Part shown: positions 1 to 7,756 of the stretch, piece by piece
How the letters are laid out: every line of letters starts with the position of its first letter
How positions within the stretch are numbered: position 1 is the first letter of the stretch
Source: Rhizobium sp. Root274
Lineage (GTDB): Bacteria; Pseudomonadota; Alphaproteobacteria; Rhizobiales; Rhizobiaceae
Direction: 5' to 3'
Length of the DNA: 64,000 nt
Assembly (NCBI RefSeq): GCF_001429245.1
Contig: NZ_LMJE01000001.1
Span: forward strand, 525,048 to 589,047
Notes under the pieces: generated by a model
What the model was told of the DNA's origin: nothing
Database searches by the model: none
The model's input: the letters and a program-made list of their open reading frames with translations, nothing else
Position numbers and translations under genes: made by a program

Positions 1-45
1 CCCGCCGCTTCGCGGCGACCTCCCCCCTCAAGGGGGAGGTGGACA
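1..45. repeat. Partial intergenic repeat (right end)
   Basis: Two adjacent hairpins are visible: GCCGC-ttc-GCGGC, then CCTCCCCC-ctcaa-GGGGGAGG. The same pair of hairpins recurs at about 721-768 and 19048-19091. The window edge cuts off whatever lies to the left, so this is probably the right end of a full copy. It is non-coding and lies upstream of the lipoprotein gene at 211. Confidence 0.6.
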
Positions 46-210
46 GTCGGGGCTCGCGTCATGCCCTCGAGCGCGCTTGCGATGCAAGCCGCCAAACCAG
101 CCCACTTTTGGTTGTGGACACCCTGCCCTTTTTCAGAAATCTGCAATCTTTGGCTTTGACGCAGATCGAGACACGCGACACCCCTTACGCGTTCACAACT
201 GGGGGTCATC

Positions 211-603
211 ATGAACAAGACAATTGCAGTCACCGTGGCGCTTGCCGCGGCGCTCTCTTCCTGTGCCAGCAAGCCCAAGGATATCGAGGCGGCCTACGTG
301 TCGTCGACGCTCTATGAAAGCCTGTCCTGCGACCGGCTGCGCGAGGAGGCAACCGCCGTTTCGGCCCGGGCGATTGCCGCAAGCGGCGTGCAGCAGAAGA
401 AGGCGGACAATGACGCGGTCGCCGTCGGCGTCGGGCTCGTGATCTTCTGGCCGGCGCTGTTCTTTGCCAAGGGCGACGGGGCGTCGGCGGCGGAAGTCTC
501 GCGGCTGAAAGGCGAGATGAAGGCGATCGAGACGGCCTCGCTCAAGAACAATTGCGGCATAAGGTTCGAGGATCCGACGGCGCAGCCGGCGAAGAAGAAG
601 TGA
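211..603 (+). CDS. Small lipoprotein, unknown function
   Basis: 130 aa. The N-terminus is a short signal peptide ending in a lipobox (LSSC, Cys about residue 18), which predicts lipid attachment and a periplasm-facing protein. A hydrophobic stretch near residues 71-86 (VAVGVGLVIFWPALFF) could be a membrane segment, and two further Cys occur (in SLSCDRL and NNCGIR). The C-terminus is Lys-rich. Layout and length resemble short lipoproteins common in Rhizobiaceae, but I recognise no functional domain. It is followed directly by an intergenic repeat. Confidence 0.75.
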   Translation: MNKTIAVTVALAAALSSCASKPKDIEAAYVSSTLYESLSCDRLREEATAVSARAIAASGVQQKKADNDAVAVGVGLVIFWPALFFAKGDGASAAEVSRLKGEMKAIETASLKNNCGIRFEDPTAQPAKKK

Positions 604-772
604 GGCGACCACCCTGCCCCTGAGGGGGAGGGTCGGAGCGGACCTACGGGATGGGGTGATGGGCGGCGGCCCGATTGGCGTCGGGTGACATGCGGCGGTG
701 CATTCAATGCCGGTGCAACCCCACCCGCCGCTTTGCGGCGACCTCTCCCCTCAAGGGGGAGGTGGGAGGTTC
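604..772. repeat. Intergenic palindromic repeat, full copy
   Basis: The left part has CCCTGCCCCTGAGGGGGAGGG, then GGGATGGGGTGATG. The right part has CCCCACCCGCCGC, a GCCGC-ttt-GCGGC hairpin and CCTCTCCCCTCAAGGGGGAGG. The same order of blocks is found at 18970-19114, and the right end alone at 1-45. It sits exactly between a stop codon on the plus strand and the stop codon of the minus-strand gene at 773, so it may also serve as a transcription terminator. No ORF is evident within it. Confidence 0.65.
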
Positions 773-2059
773 TCACCGTCCGTCAAATGCCGCCAGCGCC
801 TTTGGCGAGACGCGGGTCCAGATGCCGATGAGGAGCAGAACGCTGAGGACGGCGCCGAGCGCGAAGGGCATGCCGAGGGCCTGGTGGCGCGGCATGATCT
901 CTTCGGCGAGCGTGACGCTCAGGCCTGCCATCAGCACGCCGAGCGGCATGGTGCCAAGCCCGAAGAAGCGGTAGACGCTGTTGATCCGGCCGAGCAGATG
1001 CGGCGGGATCATGCGCTGGCGCAGCGAGACCGTGATGATGTTCCAGACCATGCCGATCACGCTAGACAGCATCAAGACGGCCCAAACGAGCGCCGGCACC
1101 GGCAAGAGCAGGGCAACCAGGGACCAGAGGATGCAGCCGGCGATGGTGGCGCGCAGGCAGGCGGAGGCGCCGAAGCGGCGGATGATGCGCTCGCCCAAGA
1201 GACCGCCCGACAGGCCACCGACGGCAAGACCCGTGAGCAGCAGGCCGTATTCAGCCGAATTGAGGCCCATGACCTCCTGGGCATATAGCACCTGCCCCGT
1301 CAGCAGCATGATGTCGATGGCGTTCAGCACACCGAGCCCGAGGGCGAGATCACGCAGCAGCGGGCGAACAAAGAGATAGGCCGCGCCCTCACGGATCTCG
1401 GCGATCCAATGGCGCGGTTCCGGGCACTCGGTGCGAAACGTGCCGGGGATGGAGAGGATCAGCAGGCCGGCAAAGGCGAAGGCGAGGCCGTAAAGCCCGA
1501 AGGCGAGCGGCAGTGCGAGGCCAATGATCAGACCGGCGAGCGGCGGGCCGATCATCATGTTCATCACGGTTTCCAGGCTGCCCATGCGGCCATTGGCGCT
1601 TTCCAGCCGGTCATGGGGAACGATCGACGGCAGCAGGGTGACGGCGGAATTGTCGCGCAGGACTTCGGCGAAGCCGACGATGAGGGCGCCGAGCAGCAGA
1701 AGGCCATAAAGCAGATCCAGAGGGAATTCCTGGACCGGGGTTTGCGGCAGCATGCCGGGGGCCAGCATGGCGAGCGAGAGCGCCATCAGGGTGATGAAAC
1801 GCAGGGCATCCATTGCGATGACCAGGCGGCGGCGATCAAAACGATCGGTGATGACGCCCGAGGGCAGCGCAAAGAGGAACCAGGGCAGCTTCTGCGCCAT
1901 GCTGACCAGCGCGATGGCCAGGGGATCGCGGGTGATCAGCGAGGCGAGCCAGGGCCAGGCGACGACGCCGATGCCATCGGCGAGATTGGCAAGGCCGCTG
2001 GAGAGAAGCAGGCGGTGAAAACGGTGCCCCAGGGCGCCTTCAGAGTGGTTTCGATGCAT
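773..2059 (-). CDS. MFS efflux transporter (DHA3-like)
   Basis: 428 aa with about twelve hydrophobic segments. An N-terminal ANLADGIGVVAWPWLASLITRDP segment and the cytoplasmic loop motif GVITDRFDRRRL are typical of major facilitator proteins of the EntS/DHA3 type, which export small molecules from the cytoplasm by proton antiport. The start at 2059 is chosen because AGGAGAA lies just upstream on the minus strand; a longer reading frame to 2182 has no such signal. It stands alone between a repeat and a divergent lipoprotein gene. The substrate cannot be inferred. Confidence 0.85.
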   Translation of the reverse strand: MHRNHSEGALGHRFHRLLLSSGLANLADGIGVVAWPWLASLITRDPLAIALVSMAQKLPWFLFALPSGVITDRFDRRRLVIAMDALRFITLMALSLAMLAPGMLPQTPVQEFPLDLLYGLLLLGALIVGFAEVLRDNSAVTLLPSIVPHDRLESANGRMGSLETVMNMMIGPPLAGLIIGLALPLAFGLYGLAFAFAGLLILSIPGTFRTECPEPRHWIAEIREGAAYLFVRPLLRDLALGLGVLNAIDIMLLTGQVLYAQEVMGLNSAEYGLLLTGLAVGGLSGGLLGERIIRRFGASACLRATIAGCILWSLVALLLPVPALVWAVLMLSSVIGMVWNIITVSLRQRMIPPHLLGRINSVYRFFGLGTMPLGVLMAGLSVTLAEEIMPRHQALGMPFALGAVLSVLLLIGIWTRVSPKALAAFDGR

Positions 2060-2230
2060 GTGCGATTCTCCTGGCGCCACGGAGCATCGCCGGCGGCAAG
2101 ATGCAAGCCCCGGATTCTCATGGGGCGGGGATTGCCAAAGGGTGGGATAACGGAGCGCCCCTCCCCTTGCCCATCCGGCCATTTCACGCTTCTATCGTCT
2201 CTGAACGATGGGCGAGTAAGGGACGGACTT

Positions 2231-2845
2231 ATGCGGATGCGGGCCGGTTTTGTCATGATGGTGCTGGTCGGCCTTGCCGGTTGCACAGCGGTTGCCGAAA
2301 AGGCGGAGGTCGCGGCCAATCGTTCGTATACGAGTTATGCGCTGGGCAAGCCCTATCAGCAGGTGGCAGGTCTCGGGCAATCGCCGTTGGAACAGCTTGC
2401 CGGCAGCGAGGGCGCGAGCTTTGGTCCGGTAATCGGTTCAACCCCGCTTGCGAACGGTCTGGTGATTTATCGACATATGGCGCCGGGGGCGCGGACGGAA
2501 ACGGGGAGCGATTTCGTCGGACTGGCCGGGCGACAGACGGTCTCGACCCGCAACCGGCTTTCCTATTTCCTCGTCGGCCCCGACGGCATCGTCAAGGACT
2601 GGGCAACCGGGTCCGTGCAGGGATCGACCGCCGACTGCATCACCTATATCGGCGGGCTGATCAACCGCTGCACCGATACACGCCAGTTCGACATGGCACT
2701 TGCCGTCTATGACAGCCAAGTGCTGACCAAAGACGGGCAGCCGATCAGCGTCTGGGGCGCGCCGGCGATTGCGGGTGTTGCGCCGGCTGCACAGGCCGTC
2801 GGCATGCCTGCTGCGGCGTCTCGGCTTCCCAGGACAAAGCCCTGA
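2231..2845 (+). CDS. Putative lipoprotein, unknown function
   Basis: 204 aa. The signal peptide ends in a clear lipobox (VGLAGC, Cys at about residue 18). The mature part contains two later Cys (ADCITYIGG, INRCTDT) that could form a disulfide in the periplasm, and a segment SYFLVGPDGIVKDWATG that looks like a small beta-rich domain. I know no family for certain. The ATG at 2231 is preceded by AAGGGACG; the open frame extends far upstream but without a start supported by a ribosome site. Confidence 0.7.
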   Translation: MRMRAGFVMMVLVGLAGCTAVAEKAEVAANRSYTSYALGKPYQQVAGLGQSPLEQLAGSEGASFGPVIGSTPLANGLVIYRHMAPGARTETGSDFVGLAGRQTVSTRNRLSYFLVGPDGIVKDWATGSVQGSTADCITYIGGLINRCTDTRQFDMALAVYDSQVLTKDGQPISVWGAPAIAGVAPAAQAVGMPAAASRLPRTKP

Positions 2846-3042
2846 TTTCAGATGGGTTTCGCGCGTGTCTTCAGGCAGAATGTGAAGGTGGCGGGATCAG
2901 TGTTCGGATGATTGGACGGCATGTCTTCGCCTGCGAGGCAAGAGCATCACGCCTCACTTTTCGCCATTGATGGCTGGCCATCTCCTGCCATTTTGATGGC
3001 GTGGCTCAAAGGTGGCATGCTCCCTTCAGAGGAGCTTGTGCC

Positions 3043-3291
3043 ATGGCAGAACCGCAATTGTCCGTTCGCAGCGCCCGGGCGCGTGATCTCGCGCATCGGC
3101 TGGCGCGGCGGGAGAACCGGTCGATTGCCGATATCGTCGAGCGGGCGCTCGAAGCCTATGAGACGCAGAGGACCGGGCGGGAACCGGCGGCCGATTTCTA
3201 TCGGCGGATTGGCGCCGAGGTCGGGCTCGATTTGGATCTGAACGACGTCATTCGTGCCGATCGCCGCGCGCATGAGGGCCCGGAGCTTTGA
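3043..3291 (+). CDS. vapB: VapB-type antitoxin
   Basis: 82 aa. Early residues LSVRSARARDLAHRLARREN resemble the PSK/Rv0623-like VapB family, in which the N-terminus binds the operator DNA and the C-terminus wraps the PIN-domain toxin. GAGGAG lies 8 bases before the ATG at 3043; a GTG at 3001 in the same frame is less well placed. The stop codon overlaps the start of the toxin frame by four bases (TTGA), the normal translational coupling of vapBC operons. The antitoxin itself looks intact. Confidence 0.8.
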   Translation: MAEPQLSVRSARARDLAHRLARRENRSIADIVERALEAYETQRTGREPAADFYRRIGAEVGLDLDLNDVIRADRRAHEGPEL

Positions 3292-3699
3292 TATTCCTCG
3301 ACACCAGTGTTGTTTCGGAGACATTGAAAAAGCAGCCGAGTGAAGCCGTGATTTCGGCTGATCCGGCACGATGCAGAATTGGCCCTGTCGAGCGTGGTCA
3401 TCGGAGAAATCGCCTACGGAATTGCAAAGATCCGGGACGATGAGCGCGCACCGCGACTGGAGCGAGCGCTTGAAGACTGGCGAGACCGATTTGCCGGCCG
3501 CATCCATGGTTTCGATGAAGAGGCCGCCCTGATCTATGGCGTGATCATGAGCGACGCCCGGCGTCGTGGCCGGAGCATGAGCGTGCCGGACGGCATGATC
3601 GCGGCGATCGCGAGGACCAAAGGCGCAGCGCTTGCCACCCGCAATGTCGCCGATTTCCAGGACTGCGGGATCGAACTGATCAACCCCTGGACCTTCTAG
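3288..3699 (+). pseudogene. vapC: VapC PIN-domain toxin, frameshifted
   Basis: From a TTG at 3288 the frame reads IFLDTSVVSETLKKQPSEAVIS, the usual VapC start with the first metal-binding Asp. At about 3356-3357 the match moves to another frame, continuing LIRHDAELALSSVVIGEIAYG to TAG at 3697. Insertion of two bases (a TGG Trp codon where only G remains) restores a continuous toxin of about 138 aa. The second frame holds the GE motif, the PDGMIAAIA Asp and the TRNVADF Asp of PIN ribonucleases. VapC enzymes cleave RNA with these acidic residues, so this copy should be inactive unless the shift is an assembly error. Confidence 0.8.
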
Positions 3700-3732
3700 G
3701 GACAGCCAGCGCTTTCCACAGCCCCTCGGCCA

Positions 3733-4305
3733 TCATCCTCTTGCTGCCAACGCCTTCAGGCAGGCCTCGAAACCCGTCAAATCGCTCCAGAGCGCATCGG
3801 GTGCGGCTGCATGCACGGCGACCGGACCGCCACGGCGTTCGACGCCGCCGTGGAGCATGAGGTTTTCGATCATCTCGAAATCCTCCAGCATGGTGCCGTC
3901 GGGCGCCCGTTTGCGGCCGTCTTCGGCCATGTGGATTTCGCCGGAATAGAAGTCGGCGGTACGTTTGAAGTGGCTCTCAGTGACATTGGTGTAGCAGGCG
4001 ACCAGTTTGCCGGCGCCGCACATATAGCCGAGTTCGAAGACCGTGCCGGGATCGGCGGCGATGCCGCGGAAGGGGGTGAGATTGGCGATGACGCCATTGG
4101 CGCGATTCATGAAGCCCTCGTCGACTTCGGAGATGTTCAACCCGAACTGGTGCTTGGTCGGAGCCGGCGGGATGGCGAGATCTCCAGGGCAGATGGGCTC
4201 ATAGCCGTAAGAGCGCGTGAGGACTGCCTTGGCATCGAGAATGGCGCGGGCATCGGGCAGAAAGACTTCGGGGCCGGCGAGGTAGAGTTTGAGGGGCGTG
4301 GACAT
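3733..4305 (-). CDS. Nucleoside 2-deoxyribosyltransferase
   Basis: 190 aa. The opening KLYLAGPEVF matches the nucleoside 2-deoxyribosyltransferase fold, where it contributes to the nucleotide-binding site; the ADPGTVFELGYMCGAGK segment carries the catalytic Glu found in such enzymes. The family moves deoxyribose between purine and pyrimidine bases or hydrolyses modified nucleotides, and would act in cytoplasmic salvage or nucleotide-pool cleaning. The start at 4305 is used because the family begins at this LAGPEVF strand; the frame runs open to 4401. It stands alone, convergent with the vapBC remnant. Confidence 0.85.
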   Translation of the reverse strand: MSTPLKLYLAGPEVFLPDARAILDAKAVLTRSYGYEPICPGDLAIPPAPTKHQFGLNISEVDEGFMNRANGVIANLTPFRGIAADPGTVFELGYMCGAGKLVACYTNVTESHFKRTADFYSGEIHMAEDGRKRAPDGTMLEDFEMIENLMLHGGVERRGGPVAVHAAAPDALWSDLTGFEACLKALAARG

Positions 4306-4413
4306 GCGGTGGAGATCCTTGGAGGCTTGGGAGAGCCTGATCAGGAGCAGTCGGCGGGCGGGGTTGCAAGGCCGCCGGAGTGCCTCGGCGGGGATGTGCA
4401 CAGGGTTTGGAGA

Positions 4414-4830
4414 TCAGCGCAGGAGAAGTTCTTCCGCCCAGGCGGCAAACTGCTCCAGCCGCTCCAGCGAACGATCGGCCTCGGCACGGGACATCAGCCG
4501 CGCGCCATACTGCACCTCGTCCTTCTGCTCCAAAAGGCCGCGCAGGTTTGCCTCCTGCTTGTCCGGGAGTTCCCTGCCCAAGCTCGCGCGCAGAAGCTTT
4601 ATGACGCTCTGATGATCTCCCTGATTGATCTCGCCCTTGAACTTCGCCGTCAGTGAATCGGCATAGGCGATGGCACAATGAATAATCGTCGACATGGTCG
4701 CATTGCCGAAATCACCCGGATCAGCCAAGGCAGCGCTGTTGCGTGCCTCCTTGAGGAAGCCCCTCGCGATCTTCACTCGCGCCGAGACATAGGCCGCATC
4801 CTTCTTTTTGGAGGGTCCGGTTCTAACCAC
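4414..4830 (-). CDS. HEPN-domain protein
   Basis: 138 aa, all-helical. The central IIHCAIAYADSLTAKF and GDHQSVIKLLR segments fit HEPN proteins that partner minimal nucleotidyltransferases. It starts with GTG at 4830, eight bases inside the end of the upstream gene, and AGGAGG lies just before it, so the two are translationally coupled. I cannot find the R-x4-6-H motif that HEPN ribonuclease toxins need: the two His residues (about 51 and 73) have no Arg at the right distance. It may therefore be a non-nuclease HEPN rather than a toxin. Confidence 0.75.
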   Translation of the reverse strand: MVRTGPSKKKDAAYVSARVKIARGFLKEARNSAALADPGDFGNATMSTIIHCAIAYADSLTAKFKGEINQGDHQSVIKLLRASLGRELPDKQEANLRGLLEQKDEVQYGARLMSRAEADRSLERLEQFAAWAEELLLR

Positions 4831-5482
4831 CAGCCCGCCTCCTCGCTTTACCGGTCAGGACCTCCGGGTGATCTCCCGCCAGAACGACGAACTGACCGAT
4901 TGCCTCCTGCCACCAGGGATCATGGTCACGCTGCAGTCTCCCGACGTCATCGATGGAGAGACCGGTGACACTCGGGTTGAAGCCGAGAGAGCTGGCGGCC
5001 GGTCTCAGCCTCTCGCGAAGCATTTCGGCCGGTTTGCCAACGTCTGGTCCGGCAACGACAAGCAGGATATCGAGGTCGCTTTCGACACGATCCACGCCGG
5101 TGGCCGCACTGCCAAACAGGCAGAGACTTGCGACTTCTGGCAGGGATCCGGCAGCTTGCCGGACGGCGTCCAGAATATTTTGAAAACGCTGCGTCTCGGC
5201 TTCGAACAAAGCTTCGATTGTTGGCGCAAAATAGTGATCGCGGTTAAATCGGTGCAGCCGGGTCGTCCGTGTGCCCTCGGACACCACGAGCCCAAGCTGC
5301 TCCAGCGCCAGCAAACCGAGGCGGATGCTGCTTTTGGAAGCGCCCGAGCGGTCAACGATCTCAGATGCGGCCAAGGCGCCGCCGTGGCGGGCGAGCTCCC
5401 TCAGTACCACGACATTCGCATCCACCCCGAACACAGCGTTCAGGGGATTGCGAAGAGCGCTCTGGAGTTGCAACCTCGCCAT
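4823..5482 (-). CDS. HTH-nucleotidyltransferase (MNT) fusion
   Basis: 219 aa. Residues about 15-75 form a winged helix (REIARHGG-like start, then SEIVDRSGASKSSIRLGLLALEQLGLV). Residues about 110-145 carry the nucleotidyltransferase motif LFGSAATGVDRVESDLDILLVV, with GS and the DxD pair present. MNT proteins transfer nucleotides, and in MNT-HEPN pairs the MNT is the antitoxin that modifies the HEPN toxin. The HTH fusion would let it repress its own promoter. Two 12-base direct repeats lie just upstream. It is the first gene of a two-gene operon with the HEPN gene. Confidence 0.8.
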   Translation of the reverse strand: MARLQLQSALRNPLNAVFGVDANVVVLRELARHGGALAASEIVDRSGASKSSIRLGLLALEQLGLVVSEGTRTTRLHRFNRDHYFAPTIEALFEAETQRFQNILDAVRQAAGSLPEVASLCLFGSAATGVDRVESDLDILLVVAGPDVGKPAEMLRERLRPAASSLGFNPSVTGLSIDDVGRLQRDHDPWWQEAIGQFVVLAGDHPEVLTGKARRRAGG

Positions 5483-5509
5483 GGCGACCCGATTTCAGCG
5501 CAAGTCATT

Positions 5510-5541
5510 TGATCCGATATTGGATCGACTGATCCGATATT
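5510..5541 (-). promoter_or_regulatory. Candidate operator: paired 12-bp direct repeats
   Basis: TGATCCGATATT occurs at 5510-5521 and again at 5530-5541, twenty bases apart (two helical turns). The first copy is also part of an inverted repeat, GATCC-gatatt-GGATC (5511-5526). They lie 28-59 bases upstream of the HTH-MNT start on the minus strand, where a promoter is expected. I infer autoregulation by the HTH domain of that protein. The divergent recQ start is 70 bases away and could also be affected. Confidence 0.55.
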
Positions 5542-5610
5542 AAACCAAATCGTCGAAAGAGGCAAGCTCGCCTGTGGCCAGCCCCTCCCCCATCGGCTAC
5601 ACCTCTGACC

Positions 5611-7470
5611 ATGTCGACTCAGCCCGTTACCGATCCGCTCTTCTCCGCGCAGGCCCAAGAGAGCCCGCTTTCCGTGCTCAAACGCATCTATGGCTATCCG
5701 GCCTTTCGCGGGCGCCAGGCGGAGGTGGTGAGCCATGTCGTGTCGGGTGGTGATGCGGTTGTGCTGTTTCCGACCGGAGCCGGCAAGTCGCTGTGTTTCC
5801 AGGTGCCGGCGCTGTGCCGGCCGGGGGTTGGCGTCGTTGTCTCGCCGCTGATCGCGTTGATGCGTGATCAGGTGCAGGCGCTCAAAGGTCTGGGCGTGCG
5901 GGCGGCGGCGCTCAATTCGACGCTGTCGAAGGACGAATATGTCGAGATCCGCCGGGCGCTCGATCGCGGCGAACTCGATTTTCTCTATGTGACGCCCGAG
6001 CGTACGGTGACGCCGGGGTTTCGCGAGATGATGCAGGGCGTGGAGATTGCGCTCTTTGCCATCGACGAGGCGCATTGCGTGTCGCAATGGGGGCATGATT
6101 TCCGGCCGGAATACCGCGAACTCGGCAAGCTCACCGACCTCTATCCGGGCGTGCCGCGTATGGCGCTCACGGCGACCGCCGATCCGCATACGCGGGACGA
6201 CATCATCGAGCGGCTGGGCTTACACGAGGCGGAGGTGTTCACCACCTCCTTCGACCGGCCAAACATCGCCTACGAGATCGTAGAGCGCGACCAGCCGCGC
6301 CAGCAGCTCTTGCGCTTTCTCTCGCGCCATAAGGGATCGAGCGGCATCGTCTATTGCCTGTCGCGCGCCAAGGTGGAAGAGACCGCCGAGTGGCTGGAAA
6401 CGCAAGGGATTAGAGCGCTTGCCTATCATGCCGGCATGGACCGGGCGGTGCGGGATGCCAATCAGGATGCGTTTCTGAAAGAAGAAGAACTCTGCCTCGT
6501 GGCCACCGTCGCCTTCGGCATGGGCATCGACAAGCCGAATGTGCGTTATGTCGCGCATCTCGATCTGCCGGGTTCGGTCGAGGCCTATTACCAGGAGACC
6601 GGACGCGCGGGGCGTGACGGGCTGCCGTCGGATGTGTGGATGGCCTATGGCATGGCCGATGTCATCCAGCGCGGGCGGATGATCGACGAAGGCGGGGCCG
6701 CCGACGAGATCAAGAGGGTCGAGCGGGCGAAGCTCAATGCGCTCCTCGCCATCTGTGAGACGCCGGGCTGCCGGCGGCAGGCGATCCTCAAGCATTTTGG
6801 CGAAGCGCATTCCGGCAACTGCGGCAATTGCGATACCTGCCTGAAACCGGTCGAGACCTGGGAAGGCACGGAAGCCGCGATCAAGGCGCTTGCCGCGGTC
6901 TATCGTACCGGCGAGCGGTTTGGCACCGGCCATCTGATCGATGTGCTAATGGGCACCGAGAACGACAAGACCGTCCGCTTCGGGCATGCCGACATGCCGA
7001 TCTTCGGGGCGGGCAAGGAGATTGCTGCAAAGACCTGGCAATCGGTGTTTCGCCAGTTGCTTGCCGCAGGCTATGTGCGGGTCGACCATACGGCCTTTGG
7101 CGCTCTGAAGCTCGAAGAGACGGCGCGGGCCGTGTTCAAGCGTGAAGTGGATGTGCGTTTCCGGAAAGACCGGCCAACGACGGGCAAGGCGGCCCGGGGG
7201 GCCAGCGCATCGCGCACCGCCCATGCCAAGGCGGGGCTCGATCAGGCGGATCAGGAGCTGTTCGAGGCCCTGCGCGCCAAACGCATGGAGATCGCCCGGG
7301 ATCAGGGCGTGCCGCCTTACGTCGTCTTCCCCGACACGACGCTGATTGCGCTTGCCACCGAACGGCCGATGGACGAGGACGAGATGCTCGGCATTTCCGG
7401 CATCGGGCAGTCGAAGCTGGAGCGGTATGGCGATGCGTTCCTTGAGGTGATCCTCGCCAATTCTCGGTAA
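5611..7470 (+). CDS. recQ: ATP-dependent DNA helicase RecQ
   Basis: 619 aa, normal length for bacterial RecQ. Walker A is PTGAGKS near residue 55. The DEAH box is in [20 protein letters not shown], the characteristic RecQ motif II/aromatic loop. Motif VI has [13 protein letters not shown] zinc-binding Cys set (CETPGCRR ... CGNCDTC) follows, then the winged helix. The C-terminal HRDC domain spans about residues 535-605. RecQ unwinds DNA 3' to 5' and works in recombination and fork repair in the cytoplasm. No operon partner is evident. Confidence 0.95.
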   Translation: MSTQPVTDPLFSAQAQESPLSVLKRIYGYPAFRGRQAEVVSHVVSGGDAVVLFPTGAGKSLCFQVPALCRPGVGVVVSPLIALMRDQVQALKGLGVRAAALNSTLSKDEYVEIRRALDRGELDFLYVTPERTVTPGFREMMQGVEIALFAIDEAHCVSQWGHDFRPEYRELGKLTDLYPGVPRMALTATADPHTRDDIIERLGLHEAEVFTTSFDRPNIAYEIVERDQPRQQLLRFLSRHKGSSGIVYCLSRAKVEETAEWLETQGIRALAYHAGMDRAVRDANQDAFLKEEELCLVATVAFGMGIDKPNVRYVAHLDLPGSVEAYYQETGRAGRDGLPSDVWMAYGMADVIQRGRMIDEGGAADEIKRVERAKLNALLAICETPGCRRQAILKHFGEAHSGNCGNCDTCLKPVETWEGTEAAIKALAAVYRTGERFGTGHLIDVLMGTENDKTVRFGHADMPIFGAGKEIAAKTWQSVFRQLLAAGYVRVDHTAFGALKLEETARAVFKREVDVRFRKDRPTTGKAARGASASRTAHAKAGLDQADQELFEALRAKRMEIARDQGVPPYVVFPDTTLIALATERPMDEDEMLGISGIGQSKLERYGDAFLEVILANSR

Positions 7471-7680
7471 ACTCCCCTCACTTCCTATGAGAAATGCTTT
7501 TCGCCCCCCTCAACGCGGAGCGCTTGGGGATTGGCGAGAGAACTCGCCGGACAGGCCGACACTCGCTGTCATCGAGCGGCCGCCCTTACAATCCTATCGA
7601 AGCGAAAGCCGTACCCCTAATCAATCGTGGGGCTGTGGCATTGCCATCTGCCTTCGCCCGATGTTTTCCCCGCTGGCCCC

Positions 7681-7705
7681 GGAACAAATGCGCGTTTCGG
7701 ACGTT
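7681..7705 (+). promoter_or_regulatory. Candidate EcfG/RpoE2 stress promoter
   Basis: GGAAC at 7681-7685 and CGTT at 7702-7705 are separated by 16 bases. This matches the alphaproteobacterial general-stress sigma factor consensus (GGAAC, then CGTT, TT at 18-19 bases). The predicted transcript start lies about 45 bases before the P450 start codon. The match is read by eye; no expression evidence is available. Confidence 0.6.
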
Positions 7706-7756
7706 TGGGTCGCGTTGAGGACGGGTGCGACGGTTTACCGTCGGGAGGGGCGACAG

